DNA of 64,000 nt from a virus, in IMG/VR virus record IMGVR_UViG_3300035703_000012, positions 104,797 to 168,796 of that record. The stretch is one strand, 5' to 3'. The notes under the pieces are model-generated. The model was not told where the DNA came from. It made no database searches and was given only the letters and a program-made list of their open reading frames with translations. The position numbers were made by a program, and so were the translations under genes. Each line of letters starts with the position of its first letter. The first letter of the stretch is position 1. Shown here piece after piece: positions 25,334 through 34,141 of this stretch.

Positions 25334-27185
25334 GCTGGTAAAAGCCGGCTACGAGGCCGAGCCCCCGGCGACGCTGGAAGGCACGCCGGCCTTTCTCGCT
25401 TGGCAAGCTGAGCTTGCGCAGTGGATCGAAAGGCTGCCGGGCCTGCGCACGCCAAGGCTGCCCGACGGCAGCGGGGGCACGCCGCCCAAGCCACACCAGC
25501 TGCGCCATGCGGCCATCGGGCTGCAGCGGCGCTCGACGCTCTTTGCCTGGTCGATGGGCACGGGCAAGACCGCCCTCTCCATCCTGCACATCCTCGGCTG
25601 GTACGGCCGCCAGCTCTTCGCGGGCCTGCCGAAAGGCCCCGACGTGCTGGCTTACTGGCTCGCCAAGCGCGGCGAGGAGGCCACGCACGCGTATTTGCTC
25701 AGCCGCTGCACGCTGCCGCCCGGCAGCATCCAAATTGTCCTGCCCCGGCACGTGCGCAACGTCTGGGTGAAGGAGCTCGCGCGCATGAACCTGGGCTGGG
25801 CCTGCGCCATCATCGAGCGCGAGGACCAGCTCGCCACCTGCCAGGCCCCCATCTGGATCTACCACTACGACTGGCTGCGCGAGCAGAGCACCAAAGGCAA
25901 GGCGATGAAGCGGGCCCAAGGCGGCCTGCGCTTCAAGCCGGACGGCGCGGGGCTCACCTTCTGGGGCCACCCGCTGGCCAAGGTCGTCGCCAAGCGCCAC
26001 CCGCCCAGCCTGCTCATCCTCGACGAGGTGCACCGGCTGCGCGAGGGCACCCTCCGCACGCAGCTGCTGGCGCTGGTGCGGGCCAAGGCCAAGCGGGTGC
26101 TCGCTCTCACGGGCACGCCGATGGATGGTTGGGTGCACCAGGTGGCAACCCTGCTCGGCATCACGCACCGCGAACACTCACCGCTCTACCCGTTCGACAA
26201 CCAGGACTTCGCCAAGCGCTTCACGCGCACGGGCGCCATCACCGTGGCGATCGCCACGGGCGCCGAGAGCGGCGAGGCCCGCATCCGGCCGGTGCCGGGC
26301 ATCAACCACAGTCAGATTCCCGCCTTCTTGAAGGCCACCCGGCACCTGATGCACCGGCTCAACTTGCAAGACCCCGAGGTCAAGGCCAACGTGGCGTACC
26401 CGCCCGTGAAGTCCCACAAGCTCGTCTTGACGATGGACTTCGCGCAGCAGGTCTTTTACCAGGACCACTACCGCGAGGGCCTCAAGGCCATCCAGGACAG
26501 CTTCAAGCACCACAGCGGCGCGCGGCTGCGCATGAACATGCTCAGCCTGATGAACGGCCTGCGGCTCGCCTCGTCGGCGCCCTGGAGTCAGGGCTTCCAG
26601 CCGGACCGCACGGCCCTGCTCGAGGCGCTGCTCGCCATCGTCGGCAAGCACGCCGCAGAAGGACGCAAAGGGCTGATTGGCACCACCTTCATCGAGGAAA
26701 GCCGCATGCTGCATGCGGCCTTGCAGCAGGCCGGGTTCAAGGGCGTGCGGCTGTACGCCAGCGACCCTGCGCTCAGCCGCAACAAGACGCTCTCGGCGTC
26801 CGCCCGCGAGGAGCTGCTGGAGACCTTCCAGGACGACCCTGCCTGCGTGTACCTCATCGCGAACAAGGAGCTGGTGGCTGAGGGTCTCAACCTGGCCGAG
26901 ACGGCCAGCTACACCGTGAGCTGCTCGAGCGGCTACCGGCCGTACGTCGAGACGCAGTGGCTGCACCGGGTGGTGCGGCCGGGGCAGGTGCACCCGCACG
27001 TGGACGCCTACCGGCTCATGAACGCGGGCACCATCGACCTGTACATCGACCAGCTCTTGCAGCGCAAGCTGGCCGCCACCGCCGCCATGGTGGATCTCGA
27101 CTTCAGCTTGCAGCAGGACGACGCGGGCACAATGCTCGACCCCGTCGACCTCGCCGTGATGCTGCTCAACGACCAAGCCGCTTAG
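25251..27185 (+). CDS. SNF2-like superfamily 2 helicase/translocase
   Basis: This is a 644-residue protein with SF2 motifs: Walker A SMGTGKTAL at 101-109, DEVH in LLILDEVHRLR near 258, LALTGTPMDG as motif III, and a C-terminal RecA-like half ending in HRVVRPGQ as motif VI. The spacing and TGTPM fit SNF2-type dsDNA translocases rather than DnaB. It may remodel protein-DNA complexes or replication forks. The ATG at 25251 lies ten bases after AGAGGA; a TTG nine bases upstream is possible. The clamp loader follows eight bases after its stop. Confidence 0.78.
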   Translation: MYDTPDRSTTVSVPPSPSSSWSVKHPSELVKAGYEAEPPATLEGTPAFLAWQAELAQWIERLPGLRTPRLPDGSGGTPPKPHQLRHAAIGLQRRSTLFAWSMGTGKTALSILHILGWYGRQLFAGLPKGPDVLAYWLAKRGEEATHAYLLSRCTLPPGSIQIVLPRHVRNVWVKELARMNLGWACAIIEREDQLATCQAPIWIYHYDWLREQSTKGKAMKRAQGGLRFKPDGAGLTFWGHPLAKVVAKRHPPSLLILDEVHRLREGTLRTQLLALVRAKAKRVLALTGTPMDGWVHQVATLLGITHREHSPLYPFDNQDFAKRFTRTGAITVAIATGAESGEARIRPVPGINHSQIPAFLKATRHLMHRLNLQDPEVKANVAYPPVKSHKLVLTMDFAQQVFYQDHYREGLKAIQDSFKHHSGARLRMNMLSLMNGLRLASSAPWSQGFQPDRTALLEALLAIVGKHAAEGRKGLIGTTFIEESRMLHAALQQAGFKGVRLYASDPALSRNKTLSASAREELLETFQDDPACVYLIANKELVAEGLNLAETASYTVSCSSGYRPYVETQWLHRVVRPGQVHPHVDAYRLMNAGTIDLYIDQLLQRKLAATAAMVDLDFSLQQDDAGTMLDPVDLAVMLLNDQAA

Positions 27186-27193
27186 GAGGGCGC

Positions 27194-28405
27194 ATGACCC
27201 AGTCTCTAGCCAGCCAGAACCGCCCCCTCTCGCTGGCGACCTACGTGGGGCAGCGCCACGTCACGCGGGCGCTGGCCCGCATGCTGGCGCACCAGCCGGG
27301 GCTCGACGGCAAACCTTTGCTCGTGCCGCAGGTCCTGCTCATCGCGGGGCCTTCCGGCACGGGCAAGACCACCCTGGCCCGCATCCTGGCAAGCGCCAGT
27401 ATGTGCCCAAAACCCGACGCCGCGACGGGAGAGGGCTGCCAGCAGTGTGCCGACTGCAAGGCGGCCCAGAGCGGCATCGCCAACCACCTCAACTTCATGT
27501 TCATCGACGGCTCGGGTTCGGGCCTCAAAGCCACCATCGAGGAGGACCTGACGCAGTTCGCCCATGCCAAGCCGCTCGGCCAGGCCCGCAAGCGGGTCTG
27601 CATCGCCGACGAGGCGCAGGCCATGAGCAAGCAGGGTCGCGAGGCCCTGCTGACGCTGACGGAAAACCTGCCGGCGAGCACGATGCTCATCTACACCACG
27701 ACGGAGCCCGAGGCGATCGACGTGGCCATCCGCAGTCGGGCGACATGTTTGTACCTGCACCACCTAGAGCCCCCGGAGATGGCCGAGGCGGTGCTCGCGG
27801 CCCTGCCCAGGCTGGCAGACCACCAGGACGCCCTCACGCAGCTTGCCACCTACGCCCAGGGCTCGATGCGCATGCTGTGGGGGTATGTCGAGCAGCTGCT
27901 GGCGCTCGGCGAACCGCCCAGCGACGCCCTGGTGGCCCAGCTGGTGGGTGGCGCCTCCAGCGCGCAGCGCGCCGAGCTCTGGGAGGCCCTCGCGGCCCAC
28001 CAGCTGCAGGCCGTGCGCAAGACCTGGCAGCGGCTCACGCTGAAAGGCCAGCCCGGCATCGTGTTCGGGCAGCTGGTGGAGGACCTGCTGCGGCAGGCGG
28101 CGGACGCCCCGGAGGCCCGCGACTGGGCCGAGGCGGCCAAGCTGATGGGCCAGGCCCAGCTGCTCAAAGACGCCCATGCCTACGAGCTGGCGCTGCTGGC
28201 GCTGGCGGCCCCGCCCGTCCGGCCCGCCCCGGTAGAGCTCGACGAGCTGGCAGCCCGCGTGGCCTCCCAGGTGCTGACGCAGCTGCAGCCCGCCTGGAAG
28301 GAGGAGCGCGACAGCGACGCCGCTGTGTTCGAGCAGGTGCTCGAGGCCGAGGCGGGCGTAAGCCTGGCGACGCTGCAGGACATCCTGTTTGGAGACGGCG
28401 AATGA
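27194..28405 (+). CDS. dnaX: DnaX-like clamp loader ATPase
   Basis: This is a 403-residue AAA+ protein. Walker A is GPSGTGKTT at 52-60. A zinc module of four cysteines (71, 82, 85, 88; GEGCQQCADC) has DnaX spacing. Walker B is CIADEAQAMS and sensor 1 is STMLIYTTTEP. After the AAA+ domains it has a helical collar-like region and a short tail. It should load the phage beta clamp. GGAGG precedes the ATG. The next gene overlaps by ATGA and may encode a second loader subunit. Confidence 0.82.
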   Translation: MTQSLASQNRPLSLATYVGQRHVTRALARMLAHQPGLDGKPLLVPQVLLIAGPSGTGKTTLARILASASMCPKPDAATGEGCQQCADCKAAQSGIANHLNFMFIDGSGSGLKATIEEDLTQFAHAKPLGQARKRVCIADEAQAMSKQGREALLTLTENLPASTMLIYTTTEPEAIDVAIRSRATCLYLHHLEPPEMAEAVLAALPRLADHQDALTQLATYAQGSMRMLWGYVEQLLALGEPPSDALVAQLVGGASSAQRAELWEALAAHQLQAVRKTWQRLTLKGQPGIVFGQLVEDLLRQAADAPEARDWAEAAKLMGQAQLLKDAHAYELALLALAAPPVRPAPVELDELAARVASQVLTQLQPAWKEERDSDAAVFEQVLEAEAGVSLATLQDILFGDGE

Positions 28406-29226
28406 CCCAGGTCTTCATCGGCACCCGGCAGGACCTGCAGGCCTTCACGCAGGAGCTCGGCCGGTGGGTCGTGCCGGAGAGCCCAGCTGCGTTCCAGCAG
28501 GCCTGGCGCATGACGGGGCTGCTGCCCCAGCCGGCCGTGTTCCTCAACCCGGTCTTTCCCAGCCGCAAGGCCGAGTGGCTGACGCCCCGGGGCGATCGCC
28601 ACCTGGCCTTCGAGGGCGAGCCGACCGCCGCCTGGAAGGCCTGGCTCAAGCTCCACAAGCGCAAGCCCGAGCGCATCAGCTTCAGCCCCGAGGTCGTGGC
28701 CAGGCTGCTCACGCAGGGCCACGCCGAAGCCAACATGCCGAAGCTCACGCCGGAGGCGGCGGCCTTCGTGGCCGAGGCCTTTCCCTACGGCCTGTCCGCC
28801 GTGCAGGCCTTCACGCAGGTGCTGGTGGCTGCCGAGCTGCCGGAACCCGTGGGGCTGGCTGCCGTGCAGGCCATCTGGCCCTTCGACGCGGGCCTGGTGA
28901 AGCGCTACGACGTGGCCCTGTCGGAATTTCAGCGCCAGCTGGGCCGCCCGGAGGGCCTTGCGCTGGCGCTCAGAGTGCAGGAAAAGAACGCAGTTCCTGC
29001 GCTTCACGTCCTAGAAAATGTGTATTGTAAACAGCGTCCGGAGCTACTAAAATACATGTGGATGGTGCGTAAAGCCTTCGATTTGAAGCGCTACAGCGCA
29101 CGGATGGCACTGTTTTTGTTTGCTTGGGCGTGCTACCAGGAGGCCCAGTGCCCATCACTTGCGACGGACCCTACATCCGCCTGGAGGCGCCTGACCTTGC
29201 GCTCCCGGCTCTGGAGCATCCCTTGA
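28402..29226 (+). CDS. Unknown 274-residue protein, possible clamp-loader delta-like subunit
   Basis: It starts by ATGA overlap with the DnaX-like gene. It lacks a P-loop. The layout is an alpha/beta N-terminal half followed by a helical C-terminal region (SEFQRQLG through FAWAC), which loosely resembles a loader delta subunit. That call rests mainly on position. Bases 28975-29075 are AT-richer than the rest. The last 26 residues overlap the next gene, so the natural C-terminus is uncertain. Confidence 0.5.
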   Translation: MTQVFIGTRQDLQAFTQELGRWVVPESPAAFQQAWRMTGLLPQPAVFLNPVFPSRKAEWLTPRGDRHLAFEGEPTAAWKAWLKLHKRKPERISFSPEVVARLLTQGHAEANMPKLTPEAAAFVAEAFPYGLSAVQAFTQVLVAAELPEPVGLAAVQAIWPFDAGLVKRYDVALSEFQRQLGRPEGLALALRVQEKNAVPALHVLENVYCKQRPELLKYMWMVRKAFDLKRYSARMALFLFAWACYQEAQCPSLATDPTSAWRRLTLRSRLWSIP

Positions 29227-29492
29227 TCGGGTCATGTCTGACGTCCAGCGGCGCGCTGCTGGCGGCGGCATGGGAGGCACCGACGGTGCCTTGGGTGGGC
29301 GAGGACATCGCCTACTACCTGTATGAAGGCGTCGCGCATTCCACGCAGTCGGATTACCGCTACTTTGCCAGCCAGGGGCTGGCCGGGATGGTGATGCGAC
29401 CCCACGTGCGGAGGCGGCTCCACGTCTCGATGACCGATGCGACTCTGCTGAACAGCTTACTGAAGGAGAACGAACGCACATGTCCAACATGA
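29148..29492 (+). CDS. Unknown 114-residue protein
   Basis: The GTG at 29148 follows AGGAGG at correct spacing and is preferred to upstream codons. The protein has a hydrophobic helix (GALLAAAWEA) and a Tyr-rich stretch (DIAYYLYEG). No family is recognised. It overlaps the preceding gene by 79 bases and SSB by 13. Confidence 0.55.
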   Translation: MPITCDGPYIRLEAPDLALPALEHPLIGSCLTSSGALLAAAWEAPTVPWVGEDIAYYLYEGVAHSTQSDYRYFASQGLAGMVMRPHVRRRLHVSMTDATLLNSLLKENERTCPT

Positions 29493-30517
29493 ACAGCGCG
29501 GCGCTGCGCGCGCAGCTTGCCGCCATCGCCAAGGAGCCTCCCAAGGCCCGCACCGGCAAGGCCAACGCCCGCGTGAAGTCGGTGTTCGCGCCCAAGCCCG
29601 AGCTCATCTTCGCCAAGGCGGGGGAGTTCACCTGGAAGATCAAGAACGCGAAGGGCAACGACATCACCTACACGAGCCCGAGCCTGCGCGTCGTCATCTT
29701 CGACCAGGACTTCACGTTCCGGGAGATCGGGCAGAACGAGCAGGGGGGCTGGGCCGTCAAGTGCGGCGTCGTCTCCCACAAGACCCAGGACGAGCACGGC
29801 GAGGCCGTGGACGGCAACGGCTGGTGGAAGCTGCCCTTCTGGGACCGCCAGGAGGTCTTCGCCCGCTACCAGCCCGTGGGCATGAAGCTCGACCCCGAGA
29901 CCCAGGCGCCCATGGCCTGCGAGACCTGCACCCTGCGCAAGGAGAACACCTGCAAGGACACGGGCAGCCTCAAGGTGCTCATCCTCGAGGTGCTCGACCC
30001 CAAGACCGAGGAGTGGAAGACCCCTGAGGTCTTCGACGCCGCGACGGGCAAGTTCGTGCAGAAGCCGCTGGTGGCCTCCATCCGCACGAGCCGGAAGGAC
30101 TTCGATCCGTTCCGCAAGTACGCCATCAGCCTGTACACCAACCACGAGGCCGCGACCAACCAGGTCGTGACGGAGCTGCGCGTGTCGGACCCTGACACCT
30201 ACGGCAACCACCGCATGCTCTACCGCGAGGAGGACCTGCTGACAGGCTCCGACCAGCTGGCAGGCTACGAGGCGCTCTACCAGGAAGCTTTCGACGCCTG
30301 GGACGCGGAGCGCAAAGCGCGCATCGAGGCCTACAAGGCCCAGAACCCCGCCCAGGGGGCGCAGGGCAACCGGCCGCAGGCCAAGCCCGAAGCCGCCAAG
30401 GCCACCATCGCCGAGCTGCCCAAGCGGCCGGCTCCCAAGCCCGAGGCCAAGCCAGTTGCCAAGCCGTCGGCTCCGCCGGCGGACGAGGACGAGGCTTTCG
30501 ACGACATCCCGTTCTGA
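29480..30517 (+). CDS. ssb: Single-stranded DNA-binding protein
   Basis: This is a 345-residue protein. Its very C-terminus, DEDEAFDDIPF, matches the acidic tip of bacterial SSB that docks partner proteins. Before it lies a Lys/Pro/Ala-rich flexible linker (about 275-335). The N-terminal 270 residues would form the ssDNA-binding core and contain a CETC..C..C cluster near 150-160, which may bind zinc as in T4 gp32. It is larger than bacterial SSB and not an obvious OB-fold homologue by eye, so the call rests on the tip, linker and context. AAGGAG lies upstream, and a strong terminator follows. Confidence 0.72.
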   Translation: MSNMNSAALRAQLAAIAKEPPKARTGKANARVKSVFAPKPELIFAKAGEFTWKIKNAKGNDITYTSPSLRVVIFDQDFTFREIGQNEQGGWAVKCGVVSHKTQDEHGEAVDGNGWWKLPFWDRQEVFARYQPVGMKLDPETQAPMACETCTLRKENTCKDTGSLKVLILEVLDPKTEEWKTPEVFDAATGKFVQKPLVASIRTSRKDFDPFRKYAISLYTNHEAATNQVVTELRVSDPDTYGNHRMLYREEDLLTGSDQLAGYEALYQEAFDAWDAERKARIEAYKAQNPAQGAQGNRPQAKPEAAKATIAELPKRPAPKPEAKPVAKPSAPPADEDEAFDDIPF

Positions 30518-30530
30518 GGCGGGAACACGC

Positions 30531-30562
30531 GGGCAGGGAGGGGCGACCTTCCCTGCCCTTTT
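30531..30562 (+). terminator. Rho-independent terminator after ssb
   Basis: GGGCAGGGA at 30531-30539 pairs perfectly with TCCCTGCCC at 30550-30558, followed by TTTTGCTTTT. This ends the clamp-to-SSB transcription unit. Confidence 0.85.
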
Positions 30563-30581
30563 GCTTTTGTGAGGAGGCGCC

Positions 30582-30773
30582 ATGACCCCTGAACTCAGCT
30601 GGCGGCGCATGCGCCAGCTTCGCATGCGGCTCGCCGTGCAGCGGGCCATCCTGGCCAAGCGCTGCTCGCCGTGCCTCGGCAGGCTGCACGCCTACCCGCA
30701 ACCAGTGCAGCCGAGCTTCTACGACCCCGTGCTGACGGACGCCGTGGGCACGGCCTGGCTGTGCGGGCTGTAG
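30582..30773 (+). CDS. Unknown 63-residue basic protein
   Basis: A good GAGGAGG ribosome site precedes the ATG, just after the ssb terminator. The first 30 residues are strongly basic (WRRMRQLRMRLAVQRAILAKR), with a CSPC pair following. It may bind nucleic acid. No family is recognised. Confidence 0.55.
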   Translation: MTPELSWRRMRQLRMRLAVQRAILAKRCSPCLGRLHAYPQPVQPSFYDPVLTDAVGTAWLCGL

Positions 30774-30777
30774 CTCG

Positions 30778-30809
30778 CGCAGTTTTGCAGCTGCACGGGT
30801 TGCTACGCT
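30778..30809 (+). promoter_or_regulatory. Putative promoter (CGCAGTTTTG, 16-base spacer, TACGCT)
   Basis: CGCAGTTTTG at 30778-30787, a 16-base spacer and TACGCT at 30804-30809 match the elements at 3011 and 38028. TTGC before the -10 gives an extended -10 look. It drives the secreted protein gene. Confidence 0.5.
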
Positions 30810-30833
30810 GCGGGCAGCCTGGGAGGGTGTGCC

Positions 30834-31421
30834 ATGCGCGTGCGGTTGAGGTGGTGGCTCGTGGGGTTGAGCTTGCTGGCGATGCCAGCCCGGGCCTTTG
30901 AGGTCGCAGGCTTTCACGGCCTGGCCTTTGGCATCCCCTTCGCCAAGGCGCTCGCGGCGTTCGAGACGAGCTGCACGCCCAAGGCGCTGCGCGACGACAT
31001 GAAGGTCTTCGTGTGCGACCACTGGCTCGGCCAGCCCACCTTGCTGCTGCCCCTGCCGAGGGCGGGCAAGCTGGCAGGCGTGGTCGTGGCGTTGCCCGAA
31101 CAGGCGGACCCCATCCCGGGCTACGCGCGCATGCGCGCGAAGCTGCAGCAGGAGCTGCACGATGAGGGAACCGAGCAGTTCGTCACGCACACCAGCGACG
31201 ACGACACGGATTTGTGCCCCGAGCGCGCCTGGCAGCTCCGGCGCGTGCGCCAGGGCCAGGGCATGCTCGTGACGCGCTGGGTGGACGCCCAAGGCAACCA
31301 CGTCATGCTGCGCACGGAGTTCCACCCGCCGCGGCGCTGGTGGGTCAACGTGCTGTTCCTCGCCTCTGCCAAAACGCTCGGGCTTGAAACACCCCAGCCT
31401 GTCATAAAAGTAAGTCTTTGA
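30834..31421 (+). CDS. Exported protein with signal peptide, unknown function
   Basis: This is a 195-residue protein. Residues 1-21 (basic start, LVGLSLLAMPARA) form a Sec signal peptide with likely cleavage after ARA. The mature part has two or three cysteines suitable for disulphides and a beta-rich core. It would sit in the periplasm. It has its own promoter and no operon partner, as expected of a moron-type gene that alters the host envelope. No family is recognised. The next promoter begins right after its stop. Confidence 0.65.
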   Translation: MRVRLRWWLVGLSLLAMPARAFEVAGFHGLAFGIPFAKALAAFETSCTPKALRDDMKVFVCDHWLGQPTLLLPLPRAGKLAGVVVALPEQADPIPGYARMRAKLQQELHDEGTEQFVTHTSDDDTDLCPERAWQLRRVRQGQGMLVTRWVDAQGNHVMLRTEFHPPRRWWVNVLFLASAKTLGLETPQPVIKVSL

Positions 31422-31423
31422 GC

Positions 31424-31452
31424 TTGTAAAAAGTATCAAAATTAGCTAGGCT
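31424..31452 (+). promoter_or_regulatory. Sigma70-type promoter
   Basis: TTGTAA at 31424-31429 and TAGGCT at 31447-31452 are separated by 17 bases in an AT-rich gap just after the secreted-protein stop. It probably drives the 31507 gene. Confidence 0.65.
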
Positions 31453-31506
31453 TGGCGCAGGAATTACCCCTGTCAAGGCAAGTTGACGGCCACGAAGGAG
31501 CTGCGC

Positions 31507-31959
31507 GTGAGCGACACCCCCACCCCGACATGGATCAAGCTGTTCACCCTGGCCTTCAACGGCCCCACGTTCTACCGGCACGAACCGTCGGGCCGCGTGG
31601 CGCTGTGCGCCCAGCCGGAGCCGCCGGCAGACGATGCCATCACCTGGCTGGACCTGGACCGTCCGCTCAGCATGGGCGTGTCGCCCGACCGCGAGTGGGG
31701 CTACATTCCGGTGTTCAAGCCCAACTCGGACGAGCACGCCTACGCCTACGCCTGGGTTTACCACCTTTTCCAGCTGTCGAGCAGTCTGCGCTGGCCCGTT
31801 GTGGCGCACAACCGCGTGTTCCGCATCGACCTGATGCAGCCGGACGCGCAGAGCGCGACACCGGAAGGCGACGAGGCGTTGCGGGCGGAAGAAGAGGCCA
31901 TGATCGCAGCGGCCATCGCGGCTGCTCAGGCGCCGATGGAGTTCGGCTCTGACGCCTGA
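31507..31959 (+). CDS. Unknown 150-residue protein
   Basis: The GTG at 31507 follows AAGGAG and is preferred to the TTG at 31483. An N-terminal beta-rich part has many aromatic residues (WIKLFTLAFNGPTFYRH). The C-terminus is an Ala/Glu helix. No family is recognised. It has its own promoter and terminator, so it is a single-gene unit. Confidence 0.6.
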   Translation: MSDTPTPTWIKLFTLAFNGPTFYRHEPSGRVALCAQPEPPADDAITWLDLDRPLSMGVSPDREWGYIPVFKPNSDEHAYAYAWVYHLFQLSSSLRWPVVAHNRVFRIDLMQPDAQSATPEGDEALRAEEEAMIAAAIAAAQAPMEFGSDA

Positions 31960-31976
31960 ATCCTTGTTAGGTCTTG

Positions 31977-32004
31977 CCGCCCGGCGTGTGTCGGGCGGTT
32001 TTTT
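31977..32004 (+). terminator. Rho-independent terminator
   Basis: CCGCCCG at 31977-31983 pairs with CGGGCGG at 31992-31998 around an eight-base loop, followed by six T residues. It isolates the 31507 gene from the helicase operon. Confidence 0.85.
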
Positions 32005-32019
32005 GTAGGAGACGCTCTG

Positions 32020-33534
32020 ATGCGCATCGAGTACCACGCGCATGCGTGCCGGCTCGTCGAGAAGCCCAGCCCGGCCGTGGAAGAGCGGCTGCGCGAGCTG
32101 ACGGTGTACGAGCCCAAGGAAGACTTCAGTTTTGCCAAGCAGCGAGCGCTCAAAAAGCGTGGCTTTGGCGTGAAGATCGACCCCCGTCGCTACCTGTACC
32201 ACAAGGGCAGCCGCACCTTTCCCACGGGGTTGCTGCAAGAAGTGCTGGAGGCCTTTCCGGGCAGCACGCTCGAGCAGGTGCATTCGTTTCAAGTGCCAGG
32301 CGCTAAGCCTTTCGCGCTGGCGCCCAGCGCCCGCACGCCGCGGCCTTACCAGCAAGAGGCCTGGCAGGCTTTGACCGAAGCCGGCCGCGGCGTCGCCATC
32401 TTACCGACGGGCTGCGGCAAGACGATGCTGGCTGCCATGCTGGCTTCGAGCTACCCGGGCTGCCGGGTGCTCATCACAACGCCCAGCTCGCGGCTGCTGC
32501 ACCAGAACCGCAACGACATGGCGCTGCAGCTCGGCTGTGAGGTGGGCATCCTCGGGGATGGCGAGCGGGAGCTCGCGCCCTTGTGGGTGGCCAACATCCA
32601 GAGCCTGGCCTCGCGCATCGAGGCGGAGGACGCGGAGGTGCTGCAGGCGCTGGCGGCGGTCGACGTGTGGATCTGCGACGAGTCGCACGGGGCGGCGGCC
32701 ACAAGCTACCGCCTGCTGTCGCAGCATTTGCCCGCTGCCCACGTGCGCTTTGGCATCACGGCCTCGTGGCTGCGGGAAGATGGCTGTCAGCGCGTCATGG
32801 AGGGCGTGCTGGGCAGCGAGGTGGTGTATGAGTACACCTACGAGCGCGCCTTTGCCGAGGGCTATCTGACGCCCATCCAGGTGCTGATGCGCTGGATGCC
32901 GCACCCGACCCGGCTGCAGGGCCGCAAGCCCCCTTACAAGCAGGCCTACGACCGCCGCATCGTGGGCTATTCAGCGCGCAATTTGCGCGTGTGCCTGGAC
33001 GTGGCCGAGCTCGTCGAGGCGGGGCTGACGCCGTGCCTGGTGATGGTCAACCGCATCGAGCATGGCAAGCACCTGGCCCAGCTGCTCGACGCGCCGTTCA
33101 TCAACGGCAGCCAGCAGACCAAGGCCGTCGACCAGATGCTCGCGCGGTTCTGCGCGGGCGAGGTGCCGGTGCTGGTGGCGAGCTCCATCCTCAACGTGGG
33201 CGTGGACCTGCCGATTCTGGCCTCGGCCGTGAACGCCGCCGCGGGGGATTCCCGCGTGGCGGCCCGCCAAAAGCCCGGCCGCGGCCTGCGGCTGTTCGCC
33301 GGCAAGGCCCGCTTCTGGTTCGTGGACTACCTCGATGACGAGCCGCAGTACTTCAGAAAGCACAGCATCACGCGCAGGTTTACCTATAAAAGCATCTTCC
33401 CAAGCCGGGTGCGGGATGTTAAATTCGAGAATGTCAAGCTCTTAAAAAGTGCAGATTGCACGAAGGGCGGTGCCGGTGAAACCCCTGAGTCACGTGGAGC
33501 GCCGAGTGCGGCTGGTGCTGGCGAGCTTTGCTGA
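32020..33534 (+). CDS. UvsW-like superfamily 2 helicase
   Basis: This is a 504-residue protein. Residues 1-100 form an N-terminal accessory domain. The helicase core has RPYQQEAW as Q-like motif, Walker A PTGCGKT at 129-135, DESHG as motif II, TAS as motif III, SSILNVGVDLP as motif V and GRGLR as motif VI. This layout fits T4 UvsW and related branch-migrating helicases. It may process recombination intermediates or R-loops. The last 40 residues, from an AT-rich stretch near 33380, overlap the next gene. TAGGAG precedes the ATG. Confidence 0.78.
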   Translation: MRIEYHAHACRLVEKPSPAVEERLRELTVYEPKEDFSFAKQRALKKRGFGVKIDPRRYLYHKGSRTFPTGLLQEVLEAFPGSTLEQVHSFQVPGAKPFALAPSARTPRPYQQEAWQALTEAGRGVAILPTGCGKTMLAAMLASSYPGCRVLITTPSSRLLHQNRNDMALQLGCEVGILGDGERELAPLWVANIQSLASRIEAEDAEVLQALAAVDVWICDESHGAAATSYRLLSQHLPAAHVRFGITASWLREDGCQRVMEGVLGSEVVYEYTYERAFAEGYLTPIQVLMRWMPHPTRLQGRKPPYKQAYDRRIVGYSARNLRVCLDVAELVEAGLTPCLVMVNRIEHGKHLAQLLDAPFINGSQQTKAVDQMLARFCAGEVPVLVASSILNVGVDLPILASAVNAAAGDSRVAARQKPGRGLRLFAGKARFWFVDYLDDEPQYFRKHSITRRFTYKSIFPSRVRDVKFENVKLLKSADCTKGGAGETPESRGAPSAAGAGELC

Positions 33535-34123
33535 GCACGGGCCCATGACCAGCGCGATGCTGGCGGGGCACCTGGGCGTGCCCTCGGCCGAGGCGCCCCT
33601 CGAGGGCCGCAAGCTGCGGCACATCCTCGGAGACCTGGCTTTGTCGGACTGGATTGCCCGCACGGGCCAGACCGTCAAGCACCGCCGCAGCAGCCTGCCC
33701 GTGTTCCAGCTGACCTCGGACGGCCAGGCGCATTTGCAGAGTTTGCAGACGCGCTTCCAGGCCGCCCAGGCCCGGCCGGCGCGCAGCAGTGGGCTTTCCA
33801 CCTTGTTGCAGCAGGCCCGGCCCGTGGCCCGGCCCAACCCCGCTTTTTTCCAGCCGGTTTCCCGGGTCGTGCCGGCCCCGGAGAAGTCCGCGCCTGTGCC
33901 CCCATATCCCATCGTCGGGCATGCCCCGCAAGCCGACCGCCCGCTGCCGTTGGCCGACAAGCTCGCGTGTCTGCAGCACTCGGCAAGCCAGCGCAACAGC
34001 CAGGACCTCAAGCTGATCACCGAGGTGCTGCTGGAGCTGCACGCGCGGCTGCAGCGTTTCGAGCGCTGGCTCGGCGCGGTGCACGCGCACACCCAGGAGG
34101 TCCTGCCAAAGGAAGCCTCCTGA
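33476..34123 (+). CDS. Winged-helix-like protein, 215 residues
   Basis: Of several in-frame GTGs I choose 33476, nine bases after GAAGGG; a small hairpin (GTGCA/TGCAC, 33449-33461) lies just upstream. Residues about 1-70 look like a winged helix (RRVRLVLASFAEHGPMTSAMLAGHLG). A Pro/Ala linker and a C-terminal helix follow. It could be a regulator or a replication adaptor, since it sits between the helicase and the primase. No specific family is recognised. Confidence 0.55.
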   Translation: MKPLSHVERRVRLVLASFAEHGPMTSAMLAGHLGVPSAEAPLEGRKLRHILGDLALSDWIARTGQTVKHRRSSLPVFQLTSDGQAHLQSLQTRFQAAQARPARSSGLSTLLQQARPVARPNPAFFQPVSRVVPAPEKSAPVPPYPIVGHAPQADRPLPLADKLACLQHSASQRNSQDLKLITEVLLELHARLQRFERWLGAVHAHTQEVLPKEAS

Positions 34124-34141
34124 GGAGCCTTTGGAGGATAG

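Noticed and set aside
33385-33390. TATAAA as a promoter inside the UvsW-like gene
   Set aside because: No -35 at a usable distance and it lies in coding sequence; the AT-rich run may only reflect the end of the gene.
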